Source of the DNA: Stenocarpella maydis
Lineage: Eukaryota; Ascomycota; Sordariomycetes; Diaporthales; Diaporthaceae
Direction: 5' to 3'
Assembly (NCBI GenBank): GCA_002270565.1
Contig: NQMI01000071.1
Span: forward strand, 169,277 to 233,276
DNA: 64,000 nt
Shown here one piece after another: positions 1-12,869 of this stretch (positions are counted from its first letter, which is position 1; each line of letters starts with the position of its first letter). Position numbers and translations under genes: made by a program. Under the pieces are notes generated by a model, which was not told the DNA's origin, ran no database searches, and saw nothing but the letters and a program-made list of their open reading frames with translations.

Positions 1-64
1 CCTCATCGAACTCTGGGAGGGCACCAATTTTACCCGATTTCTTGACTTTGTTTCTTCTGGGGGG

Positions 65-74
65 NNNNNNNNNN
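65..74. other. Assembly gap (10 Ns)
   Basis: Ten consecutive Ns follow a short G run. Such fixed-size N runs usually mark a scaffold join of unknown length, so the order and distance of bases 1-64 relative to the rest are not certain. A single N also sits at position 21314 inside a poly-G run. Confidence 0.95.
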
Positions 75-927
75 ACACATTTGCTAAGAATACTTATACT
101 TACTTAGCTACTCCGACATGAACGCCGCTTGCAAGCTCGGGTCACTGCCGTCCGTACTTAATCAGGAATCCAGCATCAATATACACAAACCCCACTGACA
201 TACTTTCATCTCAAGCTGCTCCAATTTGGGTGGCAAATAATAGATGCATTTGGCATGTACTTATGCAACCGGCATTTTTGTTATTCGCCCAGAATAGTCT
301 ATAAACGGGATCTTGACACACCACACGCCCAGACGGTTCGCCAGAATTCTCGGCCTCTGATTGGTAATAATATTTGCATTCTAATTAGTCCGTGGGAGAA
401 CCCTAACTTAGAGAGCTCAGGGGCCTGGGTTGGCCTCTGGGGGCGCTTCCTCTGGGCATATAGAGGGCCCTCCTCTGGGTATATAGAGGGCCGTCTCTCT
501 TGGCACTTGAGGTTCATTCCTCTGGCGCTTGAATGGCCCTATGGGGTGGCGTGGAGGGGGTTTGCTGGAGGATTGAGCGGAGTGAGGGATAAAGGCGAAC
601 CGCCTCCATGCCTATTTAAGCCATAGTACCTAAATATTGGACGAATAGCTCCCAGGGCCCCGGCCGGGCCTTTCCACCTGGTATTAACAAGCCCACAGCC
701 ACAGGTGTGGATATCTTGGGCCAGGCGGCAAAGAGGACCATCCTAGAGCTATTCCTATCAGGGGTAACTAGGAGACCTTGGGAGTGTATCAATGTTAATA
801 CCCCATAATAAAATAGACCTTGGGGCCGCTGGCTCAATTGTCAGCCCTAGTATCTACATTCTATTGCCAGCCTGAAGCAATCGTCAACTTGCCAATCGTC
901 AACTCGCACACCCAGCGGCCCAGGGAT
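75..927. other. Non-coding stretch with short local duplication, no gene recognised
   Basis: No convincing gene is visible. A short duplicated unit built on TATAGAGGGCC occurs around 458-492, and a TATTTAAG-containing segment lies near 610. This could be part of a decayed mobile element, but no family could be named. Confidence 0.4.
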
Positions 928-973
928 CAGTGGAGCGGGATGTGTATCTTGCATGCTTCGCGTGCGAGATATG
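928..973 (+). repeat. Left arm of a dispersed inverted repeat
   Basis: This arm matches the reverse complement of 2913-2960 over about 46 bases with a few mismatches. It contains the hairpin-like core GCATGCTTCGCGTGC, whose two six-base halves pair around a TTC loop (one G:T pair). Weaker similarity continues a few bases further in. Together with the right arm it brackets about 1.9 kb of degenerate DNA. It may be a terminal inverted repeat of a dead element or two copies of a small hairpin repeat. Confidence 0.65.
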
Positions 974-2912
974 CTGGCCCACTCCGTTGCTGGGACCACG
1001 GCGGCGGCGGCTACCACCCCGGGAAGACTGGGTTGATGATATCTGGGACTGAGGCAGGAAACCATTATTACCATTATCTCGCTTGCCCTCGTCTTGAGTA
1101 CCCTGGGTGAGCTGATGAATGCACTCACGGCAGTAGTTAACAGGATCCTCATTAGCTACGGGGCGGAACTCAGTAAGAGGAAACTCATGAAGGCAACCGA
1201 TATAGATCGACCTAGACTGGTTGTCCCAGGGGGTTGGCTGCTCTTTATTGTTGATATCATCACAGTAGATGCAGATCTCCGGGTGAGTGCTGCTTTGTAG
1301 CTGAGGGTGGCGGTGAATGCTATAGGTTGAATACTCAAACTAGTCGCCATTGTTATCACCACCTGGAATACTTACAGCAGCTTGCTGCTGGCTGAGGAAG
1401 GCCTGGGTTGGTTGTGTAGGGTCTGGGATCTTACTGTGGTGATGCTGGTGCTGGTGCTTATGCTGCTCAGTAAGACGATGATTATGAGTATGCTGCTTGG
1501 CATCAGTATATCCTTTAATGCGTCCACGATGGTGGAACAGCTTAGAGAGCTTATGATGAATGCTAGTCTGGCCTTTAAAGATCTGAGAAGTAGGCCTGTT
1601 ATGATTAACGCTAGAACCTGATATGCCTCGGCTTGGGAGGATTGACCCGTGTTGGGGATGTTGGCCATGGGTTGGCAAAGTGCTGTGACTGTACCTTGGC
1701 TGCCTGGTTGGGGACTCTATCTTAACCTTGCTGCTGGTAGGTTGGCTTGATAGCGGGGCAACTTTGATAACTTCCTGTGTGGCTCGGGCAAGTGGATGAT
1801 ACCCAGAAGTAGCAGGCTCCTTATGCTAACTGGGTTGTATGGTGAGACTGGGTGCTAGGTGATGGGGCTGAAGATGAGCCGGGTGCTGGGACTCTTGGTG
1901 TTTAGCAGGGTTAGCACCCTTAGGAGGGGATATTGATTCTGTAGCTGCCCGATGATGAGGTAGAGAGAGGGCGGAAAGGGCCTGCTGAATAGTAGATCCT
2001 TGGGATTATAGAGTGTTTAGCAGAAATTTCTGTAGATGAGGATGGGGGGTCTTGCCTTTATAGCCTGGTGGGCAGACCGATAGGTAAAGCAGTTCTTTAC
2101 TGGCTGCTTGCTGTGCTTTGGGGTAAACTGTGTGAGGGATTTGATGTTCTGGTAGCTATGATACTGCTTGGTGACGCCCTTGATCTTATAGTTGTAGATC
2201 TTGCTGTTGTTACGAGCATTGCGTTTGTGGGGTTTGAAAGGGTCCTTACTACTGCCCGGCGGGTTGGGAGGAGGAGGGCCAGTAGCGGCTGATATGCTGA
2301 GTATAGCTGTAAAGATTGCAGGAGGATATTTTGGTAATGGGAATTGCTTCTGATGATGGAAATTAGTTAATAAGGAAAGAATTGGATATAGGTTAGAGGA
2401 AAAAAGTTGATATTGATGGTTAACATTGGTGGGAATAGTAGTGTGCAGGAAGCAAACCATCTGTAGTAGGCACTAGTAGCTGCAGCCCCTGGCTGACTAA
2501 GCAACCCAAGCACGCTCTATATTAACCACGCCTCTTTATTATTAACACCATAGAAACTGCTAAATGATATGAATTAACTGTTTTAAAGCAACTTAGTAAT
2601 AGATTTAGTCTGTTCTGAAGGCATTCTTTTGTTATTTCTAGGGGATTCCCCCCTAGGACCCCCTGCCTGCGGTGCTGAGCCTGCAGCGCCTTACCACGCC
2701 CCCTTCCGGCCCACGCCCCCTTTCAGCTCGCGCCTTCCTCTTTAACAACGGACGATTTTCAACAACATATCTTCTTAACAATTTCCTCTCAGCTAAATAC
2801 TTTCAGAGGTACATCATTATTAACCAATCAAGACTCGAGGATTCTCAACGGACCAATCCAGACTCAGATAACTTTCGGGTAATTACACTGGGTAAGAACG
2901 CTACGCGGGCCG
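974..2912 (-). mobile_element. Degenerate repeat DNA, probable dead transposable element
   Basis: Both strands carry only short, broken reading frames. The longest minus-strand remnants lie at 2460-2017 and 1678-1340 and are rich in His, Gln, Pro, Asn and Ser. They could be parts of one ancestral frame interrupted by stops and frameshifts. No transposase, reverse transcriptase or integrase motif could be recognised, so the class is unknown. Calling it mobile is an inference from the flanking inverted repeats, the decay and the proximity to an assembly gap. Confidence 0.35.
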
Positions 2913-2960
2913 CATATCTCGCACGCTTCGCATGCTCGATACACGTCCCGCTCCGCTGAA
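2913..2960 (-). repeat. Right arm of a dispersed inverted repeat
   Basis: Reverse-complement partner of 928-973, with the same hairpin-like core (GCACGCTTCGCATGC on this strand). The similarity stops abruptly just after 2960. No target-site duplication is obvious next to either arm. Confidence 0.65.
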
Positions 2961-4167
2961 TTAGCATCTGAATGGCCCCCATTGTTTGTCGAAGAACAGT
3001 TTGCTGCGCCAGCTAGTGACAAGCAAACATACAAGTTACATTCGGCGGGAAGACCTACCCTGTGTCATCCTATGATTGGCCAATACCGTTACACAACGGT
3101 AGGTGAGCAAACAGTCTCCCGTGCTCGTGTCAGGCCGAAGACTCCAATATCCTTCAGATCAGATTACACCTCTGCTACTACATGTATGCCATTCACTTGG
3201 CTCTCGCTGGCATCTACGCATCTGACTATCAGCCTGATCACAGAACAGCAGCAATGGGTTTCCTCAGGCATCTTTTCGTGACACTGGCCTCCACCATTGT
3301 CACCGATATCTCTGCCTCCAGCATGGAAGCCACCCCAGGACATCATCTTCCTGCCCGAGATACTCCACCAATACGTGTACAACAAGATTTTGTGGCCTCC
3401 AGACGACGATGAAGATCACCTTTTCTGCAATGAGTCAGGCTCAGACCAGATTGGCATTGACGATCCCGACGCGAGCTTTCAGTCTCGGACTGCAAGTGCC
3501 CATTCCTCAGCCTTGGCTTCCAAGCCGGCTTTCTTCACCCTAATGGCACTTGATTCCAGATCTACCGCATGTGGACAAACAGCAGCTCAAACCTCGCCCA
3601 GATTTCCAGTTATGGGACTTGTTCGATATCGGTTGCTCTTCTAAATGAACCTTCTGACTCGTAGGTCCTTCCTGATTCATGAGATAGTAGTAGTGTTGTC
3701 ACATTGCGACTGACAGCCTCTCTCTTCGTGTCTCCGTGCTGGATATCACCACCAAATTCAGCATCAACTCAACTGACCCACATCCTAGCTATGGCAAGAT
3801 GCAGTGCCCAGGCCTTCCTGATATGGGTGACAAAACTAATTTCGGCGTAGTGTGGGTGATTGGCCGTCCCAGGACAGGTAAACCTGTCACGAGTCTCCCA
3901 AGCATATTCAAGCATTAATAGGGCACGATAAAGGGATAGTTGTGGTCCCAGAGCTACGTTGAGGCTCTAGCTAGCCATGATCAAGCGAGCTCGAGACGAT
4001 ACTTCTGGAATTAATAAATTATGTTTACTGACTCGACCATTACATTATTATTTTGGAATAAGCCCGCCTTTTGACGCGGTTGCTTTGGCTGCCCATACTT
4101 CATGCTCTATAGTCTACCTCCAAATGCTCCATGCTTCCCAAAATGAATTGGCCTCGCCTGATACCTA
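2961..4167. other. Stretch without a recognisable gene
   Basis: Several short plus-strand frames overlap between about 2980 and 3650, but none shows a known motif and they shift frame relative to one another. If a gene was once here it is broken. The part from 3650 to 4167, just downstream of the monooxygenase stop codon, shows nothing I can name. Confidence 0.4.
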
Positions 4168-5858
4168 TCACTGCGTCTCCAGGCCATTGTTCTCATTCAA
4201 GAACCAAGGCATCTTCTGGGAGTCATATTTGTGTAGTCCGGGCACCAACAGCCTTCGGCGCAAGTCCTTGGTCGCGTCCAGGATGGAATCCTCAACATCG
4301 AAGTTCCAGATATGGTTGAAACGCTCGTTCAACTCTTTCTCCATCTTGCCGAGATCCTTCCCAACATCCTTGGTCAGGTACTCGGCGAGGTTCCCCGCCC
4401 GTCGGCTGCTATGTACTTGCCACTGCGTCCGTTCGCGTCTGTTGGCATCATAGGCCGCAAAGACCTTGTCAAGCACTTGAGCGCCCTGGATTTCTGGAAT
4501 CGACAAGAGGGACGCCAAAACTGCAGCATCCTCAATGCAGAGGCCCGCCCCGGCCTCGTGGTGCGGGCTCGATCCGTGTGCTGCCTCGCCGAGGAGGCAT
4601 ATCCTGTCTTTGAAATAGGACGAGAGGGTGTAATCGCTGAGGTCGAAGATTGCCCACTGGACCCGCAACGTCAGCGGTCGGGACCCCACAGTTATTTTGG
4701 CAAGGCTGTCTCCACAAGCAGCGTCAACTCACCCTCTCCAAGTCTCCTGCTGCAAGCTTGATGATGTTTTTGACGTTGGGCCCAAACGCTCTGAAATCGT
4801 CCAGAGCTTCGGCTTTTGTGGTAGGGAGGCATTGCGCCGTCTCGATTGGCCATCCAGCGCGGTCGTTGGTCACAAAAGCCAAAAAGCCCATGTTATGGCC
4901 CTGGTCCACGGGGAACGTCATACAGTGTCGGTTCTTACCCAGCTGCAGGTGCTCGTTCAGTGATTGTTCTCTTTACGTCTAGGTTGGGGGGCCCACGCAC
5001 CCAGCATGTTGCATTCAGGGCCCTCTCGGCACCCAGCGCCTTGGCAGCGTCGGACATCGGAACGAGGCCACGGTAGGCATACTTGTGTGTATACGAGGCT
5101 ACTGCAGCAGGGTGATCTTCGCCAACCAAGATGGCTCTTGTCCGAGATCTGACGCCGTCACAACCAATGATTGCATCTGCTTCTGCAACAGAGCCATCTC
5201 CGAACTTCATGAGCACTGCGACGTCTTGGTCAGCATCATCCATTACACGACCGAAGGGACATCAATATTGTGGGATGGAAACTGCTGTTCCGAGTGCAGA
5301 AGGCTACGGAGCATTCTCGACAGGAGAGAGCATCTTTCCATACGGCACAGAAGTGTGAGCTCTCCAGCGTGGCTTACTCTTTCCGGATCCGATCCTGTCG
5401 TCCAATACATGTTTCAGCTCCTTTTCGAACCTTACCGTATCCCTCGGCAGGAACCTCACCAGCTCATCCAGGAACCGCGCACAAGGCACGACATTATGGC
5501 CACCATTTTCCGAGCCAATGATTGAAAACAAGGGCTCGAGGTGGGTTGCCGGCTGGGGCGACATGCCGTCCACGAAGTCGCACCACAAGTCCCTTTTCGA
5601 GACGGACTGGTTGCGGGTCGCGACGAGGTTGTAGGCGCCCAGAACGCAGCGGTCGATGCATTCCATGGCCCGCAAGGTATTGCGGCTGACAGCTACAGCG
5701 CCACGGACATCGGTGATGTCCGGGGCAGCCTCGTAGACGGTGCAGTGGACCCCCCGCTTGTACAAGGCCACCGCAAGGGTGATTCCCGAGATGCCTCCGC
5801 CAATGATGGCGAGGTCCAGTGGCCTCTCGCGTTGGCTCTGGCCCGTCTCGGCAGCCAT
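4168..5858 (-). CDS. FAD-dependent monooxygenase, salicylate-hydroxylase-like
   Basis: Group A flavoprotein monooxygenase, which hydroxylates aromatic or similar substrates using NAD(P)H and FAD in the cytosol. Four exons read on the minus strand: 5858-5378, 5224-5001, 4942-4733 and 4656-4168. They join in frame to 467 aa, the usual family length. The Rossmann FAD motif IIGGGISG lies at about residues 18-25, and the GCDGVRSR motif in exon 2 is the conserved DG fingerprint. The second FAD fingerprint is LLGEAAHGSSPHHEAGAG near residue 326. Here the usual GDAAHP reads GEAAHG, so the ribityl-contacting Asp is Glu329. The last intron has a GCTGAC branch site. The first intron (153 bp) is the least certain. 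The gene stands alone with no biosynthetic neighbours, so the substrate is unknown. Confidence 0.88.
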
Positions 5859-7966
5859 GTTGCCGGTTTAGGCGTGTCGATCAAATTGTACTCGCACTCA
5901 CTCGGCCGTGGCTGGACTTGCACATATGTGTACTCAGTCGAGACGGCTCATGGCGAGCCCGGGAGGAAGACGCGGTCCCTTCGTTGTCTTGGCTGGAGTC
6001 GTACGGCTGAGGCGGCTCGATTGTGCTGATGGCGGTTCCAGCACCAGCTTCCAAGAGACAACCATCCCTTTCTTGTGGTCGCCTTGATATTTATTGCGCC
6101 CATTTCCGACATGCTGGCGCGTGACCAAGTGACATGATCATGGTTTCTGCGCCTCAGCTCGCTCGTCAGGCCGGCAGGTTGCCTGTGCTTGGTCGGCACT
6201 GACAGAAGAGCGGGAGCGCAGCTGGGCGGTCGATGACGTCACCGGGCCAGAGGTGGGTTGCTCCACGACTGACATCTGAAATGGGAGGGAGGCACTGACA
6301 AGCAGGCGTGTCCATCCGCAAATCCGCGATGCAGCAGGCCAGGTCGAGATCCGTGTCCCTGAGCCAATTTTCCGAATCTTCGATTCCGCTCCAGCCTGTG
6401 AGTCCTCCCAAATTCCCATTCCTGCTGACGTGACAATGGCGGATCGGTGACGACATTTCTTGTGTCGTCTGCCATCGAGAAGAGAACAGTCCCACACGGG
6501 ACACAACATTTCCATCTTGCGGACGAAGACCCCCATCCAAAACATCGACCCCCCCTAACCCTACGGCTTGGACACGACTTTTTTGGGGCAGTCCTCTGAG
6601 GTGCAACCTGTCATGGCTGGCCAGGTCCGTGGAGAGATACCCTCCCAATGAATCTAGGGGCCTGCGAGTTAGTAAGCCATAACTGCATCCGGACAGGTGA
6701 CAGCACCCAAGCCAAGGTTCTAGGGTGCTAGCCCAGCCTTACCTTCCCGCCGGATTCGTTCATGACGCGCAGACCTGGGCGGGGTTGTTCAATGTTTTCT
6801 AGTCCCAGTCAGAACCCGCAATGGTGATTGAAGCTCTGCAGTCTCAAACCTTCTATTTTATCCCGGAACGCTCTTCTCATTTGCCAGCCGATTACAGCCA
6901 GCGAGGGCAATGATTAATCCCAAATCATAGTGTTGATGAACACTAATATTAAATGGCAGTGGTCAAATTCAATGGCCTAGTTAGCACTAGTCGGGTGCAA
7001 TTAGGTGTGCAATAGTCGAGTACTGTATATGTACTCCGTATATGGCTTAAATCACCGTAGATTCCAGTGGCGAGAACACCTGTGGACCACCGCCCTACGG
7101 CAGCGATGGTGCCAAGGTGCTGCTTAATCACCAATGTGGTATCCACCATCCGTTGCAGTGCGTGCGAATATCCGTGTTTTACTATTTATTGCCCTCCATT
7201 TCTCGTGATCAATCCCCGAATCTGATACCGGAAGACAATGCTGTCAGCAAACCTTTCAAGCGCCTACAAATCCTCTGCTCTGGACTCAGAGTGCCTGACT
7301 TGACCAAATGCTCAACCTTGCAGATTGTGGACCGGATTGTTTGCAACACAACTGAAATCTGCTGACATTACTGGAGAACCATAACATGAGGGGAAAAGAG
7401 AAAAGACCTTGATCCAGCCCTGACATTACCTGGCGCTCACCTTGGTGACTGGCTCTAAGAGCTGGGGCCAAGTGCTCATTGTCCCATCCAGTCTCAGGCA
7501 AGTTCTTGTCTTGTTATCTTCTTAGAAAGAAGCAGAAAAATACATGAGAAAGTCGTCACTACTAGATAAGTCTCCCCAATATTACTGAAGCTGGTCAATC
7601 GGTGCCAACATGAAGGAGTAATTGGAAGCCCCTGGCCATCTGAGACGTAAATGAAAGCCCGCTCAAGATCTGGGGCAGAACCCAGCAGTCGCGGGTGCCC
7701 TTTCTCAACATTGCAAGGAGCTCTCCACCGTACTAGAAATGAATTGCCGCTCACATGGTGTAAACACACCGAGCTTGTTTCCCCAGGCAACAACTCAGGG
7801 TGAATGAGAAGAGCTTTCAATCCCAGAGCACCAGCAGTACCGTTCCCGTCCCCTCATATTAACCAACCTCAAGTACCTCCCCAACGAGCATTGCCAAACA
7901 GAGTTTCGAGGACACCGCAGACCAAATCGCTCCGTGTGGCGACATCATCCTGTCCTACATACCAGC
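5859..7966. other. Intergenic stretch, no gene recognised
   Basis: About 2.1 kb between the monooxygenase start and a small orphan ORF. The first few hundred bases must include the monooxygenase promoter. Open frames here are short and overlap on both strands without family motifs, codon bias or plausible splice patterns. I see no RNA gene or repeat. Confidence 0.4.
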
Positions 7967-8530
7967 ATGGACCCACCAGCGCAGCAACAACCTGAGACTG
8001 ACGCGGCTGACGAAGACAGAGCCGAGGCAGACAGAGTCGCTCTCAGGGCAGAAATCAGAATATACCTCAACGAGCTAGTACAGACAACTAGGTGCTTCGA
8101 GGTATTTCGCAAAGACATGCAAGCCGCCGTCAACGCGCTCAGCCAGTACGATGCGAAACTGTACCTGGACGTGACTCTGAAATGCAATTCCCTCAAAGAC
8201 ACCATGAGCGACGCGGCAGCCCAGTCGGCGACGGTTGTTGAATGCGAGCAAGACAACCCCGACCGCACGCGACACCACATGAGACTGATGAGGGGGATAC
8301 TCAACCAGCTGCGTGGCTTTCGCGACAGGGTTGCCGAGATATATCTGAGGTGGACGGTCTGCGAGAACCCAGAGCTCTTGGAACTAGAGCACAACTTGGA
8401 CTTTCACTTGTCCCTGCTCAACCACTGCGTGCAGGGTGTTTTCAGCTCCGCAAATGGCCAGGCCTACGATTGGGGCTTCAAATACCCTTCGAAGGAGCAG
8501 GGTCCCACGCCACTGGAAGGCTGGCTATGA
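7967..8530 (+). CDS. Small orphan protein, function unknown
   Basis: A continuous 187-residue frame from ATG 7967. The translation is acidic and rich in charged residues and Leu, with long predicted helices (for example VALRAEIRIYLNELVQ and LKDTMSDAAAQ) and no signal peptide or membrane segment. No family was recognised. The amphipathic helical pattern is more protein-like than neighbouring random frames. A start 33 bases upstream is also in frame but adds a less likely stretch. It is isolated in a gene-poor region, so it may be a lineage-specific gene or a chance ORF. Confidence 0.45.
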   Translation: MDPPAQQQPETDAADEDRAEADRVALRAEIRIYLNELVQTTRCFEVFRKDMQAAVNALSQYDAKLYLDVTLKCNSLKDTMSDAAAQSATVVECEQDNPDRTRHHMRLMRGILNQLRGFRDRVAEIYLRWTVCENPELLELEHNLDFHLSLLNHCVQGVFSSANGQAYDWGFKYPSKEQGPTPLEGWL

Positions 8531-11500
8531 CGAGAGACATCATCCAGCAGCGATTGAAAGGTGGCTTGGTGGCAAGGAGGATGGCGATAACAGCACAGCC
8601 AGGGAGCCATACATGAGAGAACTCTCGATACACATCATTCTCTCAGCAGGAGGAGGAGGACATGCCTCTGAGAGAAGACTGGGCCCCTCTGGAACGGGGG
8701 GAAGGGGTTCGTGGACCATTTGGCTTTGGCACCCAAGACCCAAAGCCTCAGCAGTTGGAGTTCATGTGACACTGAAGCTTGCTTAGAAAGTCGCAGCGCA
8801 ATTCTATGGCGATGCTGTCAATACCAGGAAACGTCCGAGGCCATGCGAAGCTCGTGCAGGTTGTTGGAGGGTGTTTCATGATTAAGATGCGTAGAGCGGC
8901 ATCGGCTTGTAGCCACCTTGCACAGGTTACTCTGGATGTGACTCTGCTAACTAACACTTGCATTTGGTGATCCACTACGCCCGCCTCGTCCTGCAAGTCA
9001 CCCAATTTGCAAGTGTCTGAGAGACCCACCGTGGTGCAGCAACTAGTGTAGAAGTTCCTGCCTGCCTTGTCGCTTGTTACCAAGGTATCTTGCAGTAGAG
9101 AAAACGACAGGTCTCCTCAGGGTAGCAGCACGTGAGGGGGTCACTTGAGTATGCGACGACAAGATTGTTTCGCTCAAGTCGTCCAGTCAACGTCGGCACT
9201 GCGGATGCAACGGAACATTGCTAGAGTTCTTTGCCTGGCCACCAGCCGTCTGCCCCTTGGGTGAGGCGCGATGGCGTTTCCAATTGCGCATCCCCGTCCG
9301 GAGGAACTGGCCCAGTGCCAACCACAGGTCTCGGCCAGACAGCAATGTCGTCACGGAGCTCACGAATTGTCGCTTGGGCAGCACCGCATGGGCAAACTGC
9401 CATCCTGTGGAATTGCTGTTTCAGAATTGCATGTTCCCCCCCGTGAGGCGTGATCAAAGACCAAGGAAACCAGGGTCCAATCTATTGGGTAGAGCCCAGC
9501 CAACTCTGTGACGTTCCGGCGAGGTTTCAGCCCTTCCTGAATGGTAGTATCATTTCCGAGGGTCAGGTACCAATGGCTTTGGCGATTAGGATGCCTGACC
9601 TCGGCAACAGCGGCGGCTAGGGCGGCGGTTATGGCGGCTCATGCGCCCATGCAGGCCCGTCGGCGATCAAGCATGCGTGCCCTGGCCGCAACGGAGAGCC
9701 CCCTCGGCTGGTCGCAGCTCGGGGGGAGCGCACCTCTCAGCTAAGCTGCGAACTGGAGATCAGCGGGGCAGTCCGGAACGCCTAAGCTCGTCTTCTCGGG
9801 GTTCCTCATGGCAACGGGCCCGTTCAGGAAGCCCTCTGGAAGCCTGGAGTTGGTAGTACAAATTGTGGTTCCTGCAGACAACTCCAGTCATGTGTGGGGC
9901 TCTTCCAGAGTTGGTACATTGGCGCGCATGGCGAACTCCATCGTGGTGCGCCAAGGCCCATGTGATTTGACAATTGGTAGAACCGGCAGGCCTGCATCGG
10001 CGTCGTGATTGGGCCCAGTTGAAGCTACGAAATCTCTCACTGCAGATAGCTGGTCTTGGGTGGAGTACGATCCGAGCCCGTAAACGTGGCCGCGGCCAGT
10101 TGGCGCCACATAGACTGAGAAGCGAAGGCTCATCCTCTATGGATTCAAAATGATTTAAAGGAGGATCGCATGGGCCAAAAATCGAGAGTTGGAATGGGTC
10201 TTATGCAACCACTCGTGGCCGGCGGCCTCCCAACAACCCTGTTGTTCACTGTTTTGACTCTAGGACCCATAACTGGATGGTCATAAAGAATGGCACATCA
10301 CCAATAATACAGCAACACTCCGACTCGCCAATCCAATCAAGCACAACATCTCGCGCCGACAGACCGAGTCCCACATTATCGCCACACGCTTGTTACTCGG
10401 AATACCTCTTCTGTTGATACACGGCTGGCCAGTATCGACACGGGCCGGGGCTTTTTGCGAAAGTGATCTACACTGGCAGGGTTCAAAAGTTGCTGGTTTC
10501 ATCAGTGGTCTATTGTGAACTTGGTTGCGGAGCCTGTGAGAACGGACAAGCCGTCGAGGTGTGGGGCGAAGCAGTGTAATGTGCGTTCAATGTTTTGCGT
10601 CTAGGGGAATAGTCTGAACAGATTCCAGTCCTCAACCTGAGTCTAGTCACTATGGATATGCTTGCGTCAAAGTACGATACAAGATTGCTGATACTATTGA
10701 TCTCAGTGGACCGTCTTCCCAGCAGACACATCAGTCCCCAGAACGCTACGCAAACAACATCTTGAAGCACGACTTGGAGTGTAAGCCTACTGATTGCCGG
10801 CAATCCACGACCTGCACGACAAAGTCATCGCTGTTTTCAAGAGCGGCAAAAATCCTCTGGAACAACTCGAACCATCGGGATTCACGGCTACCGAAATCGA
10901 GTGTGGTCCGGACGAAAAGCACTCAAGTAAATACATACTTTACTTTACCAAAGATGAGCCGCAGCGGGTACGACACGGTACGTGATACATTTCTATTTTC
11001 TCCAAGGCCAGGATTAGGAGATAAATCTACCTCTTGAATGCTGTAGAGAGGACTCTGGAATCTGTACCTATCTACTACTTTATGCACGTTGTCCGGAACT
11101 CGCAGGTCCTGATCGGATCGCGAATTGCTTTTGATGAAATCGAAAGGGCACTTCTCTATGTCTTTTACATTTTTGCTAACTCCAGAAAACTGCAGACTGG
11201 TACCAGGAAACCGCCAGTGAAGCAATAAGTCGACAGCGCTGCCACTTGTTTTGCGGTACCATTATAACAAAATTTTCACTTTTGTCCACTATGGGGTAAT
11301 ATTGGCGGCAGCATAAGCATGGTACGGTGCGCTTTAGAGGGAAAGTGCATTGGGGCATTTTGTTTCCGGATTGTTTGGTGTTCAGGGCATTTGCATTGGG
11401 TTTGGTAATGGGACCGAGCCGGAATAGGAGTTGTGCGATTTTGGTCACCTGGGCACCTGGCGGGCATATTAAGGAGTTCAACTTAATCAAGCTGCCGGTA

Positions 11501-12869
11501 CCCCATCCGCCGGTATGCTACTTAGCTAGCAGATGAGGCTGCGATCCATAAATCTTGATGCTGTTTGTTGCAGTAGATTTATGAGTGTTCTTCTTGATCC
11601 GCGGCACTTGCTTCGATTATGGCTCGGCTTCAACGACATTACCAGTTTGTGGTGCTCAAAGGCTTTTCATATTCGCCTTGTCAGCCACATCGAATACCAT
11701 ACAACCGTGAGCGGTGAACCAAAAAAAAAAAAAGGCCAGCTTATCTATCGTTTCCCAAAAGGTAGATTATTAGATTACTAAATGCATCATTGAACAAGGC
11801 AGACAACCATGGAGGCAGAATACCTAAGTATCTTAGGTCCGTAATCGTACAACGGCCAAACCTAAAACAGAGGCATCATAAATGGATTCCATTACCGTAA
11901 GAATGTGTACCGAATCTGTACAACCCCAGGCCGCAGCCTTTTCTACCACGAGAAAAAGAATTTCATGATATTGTCTCCGAGACCATAGGGCTGCCTTTGT
12001 GGCAACGTGACAGTTTATATGAATGGTAGATTTTGATGACCTTTCCGTGTCCTAGCATTTGGAGGTCCGCGCAGAGGGAAACGGAAGGTACCTACCTAGG
12101 TAGGTAGATATACCGGGACATCATTCATATGCTAGCGAATGAAGGTTATCATTAATCCTAGTACTTATATCCAGGGGTGTTGCAAGGGTAAATCTCGTTT
12201 GATTAGGTGTCAAGGTAATAAGTATTAGTTATAGGTGTCATCAATGGGTGGGTGTTGGGCGATGTATGGGCAGTGTACCTACCCTTGAATATCTGTTGTC
12301 ATGTTCTAAGAACTCCATATACAGAGGCCCCGTGTCTCAAAGAACTGATTTTCGGACCACAAATCCGGGTCTCATGGAGAAATAATTAATATCTCCATCT
12401 GCTAGATTGCTAACCATAGTACGGTAGATCTCTGGTCGCAAAACCCAATGCATTGATCTTGGAAATGGAACTAGAAGCTCACTGTGGTCGATGGCAGATT
12501 GGCAAGACCACTGTGCAGCAGTGGTGGATTTGAAGATTGCTCAGATAAGTAAACGAAAAGGTAAGCTGACCAAAGCATACAGGCTGGCGACCATACCTAG
12601 ATATGTTTGAAAGTACAGAGATGGGTCAGAATACAAGTCCTAGGATGGGGCTCATATTGTCTGTCACCATTCACCAGCTCGGTCTGCTGTCTCCACAAGA
12701 GTTTGCCTCGTTCCGTTCGGCTGCTTAGAGGTAGCCCTGTCCTTCCCTCTAACCCTTGCGCCTCGTCAAGTCCATCGGGAGATTCCTTGATGTGTTTCAA
12801 CGTTCGTTTTGCAGCCCACACATCACTAAGTGAGGCCACTCCCCAGATGAATATCGTTTAAAACTCGTC
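8531..12869. other. Gene-poor stretch with only doubtful ORFs
   Basis: About 4.3 kb without a recognisable gene. Two frames look slightly protein-like: minus 10133-9888 (81 aa, beginning MSLRFSVYVAPTGRGHVYG) and plus 10794-10985 (63 aa, containing FTATEIECGPDEKHSSKYI). Neither has an identifiable domain or clear splice partners, so neither is called as a gene. A poly-A run lies at about 11721-11733. Confidence 0.35.

Noticed and set aside
3182..3644. Overlapping plus-strand frames that could be exons of one gene
   Set aside because: No domain, no convincing splice sites joining them, and no codon preference. Left as unassigned.
4168..5858. Secondary-metabolite cluster around the monooxygenase
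   Set aside because: No polyketide synthase, NRPS, terpene cyclase, transporter or cluster regulator lies within reach.
6138..6648. Minus-strand frames of 135-160 codons upstream of the monooxygenase
   Set aside because: Three overlapping frames on the same strand all open by chance, with no motif or start context.
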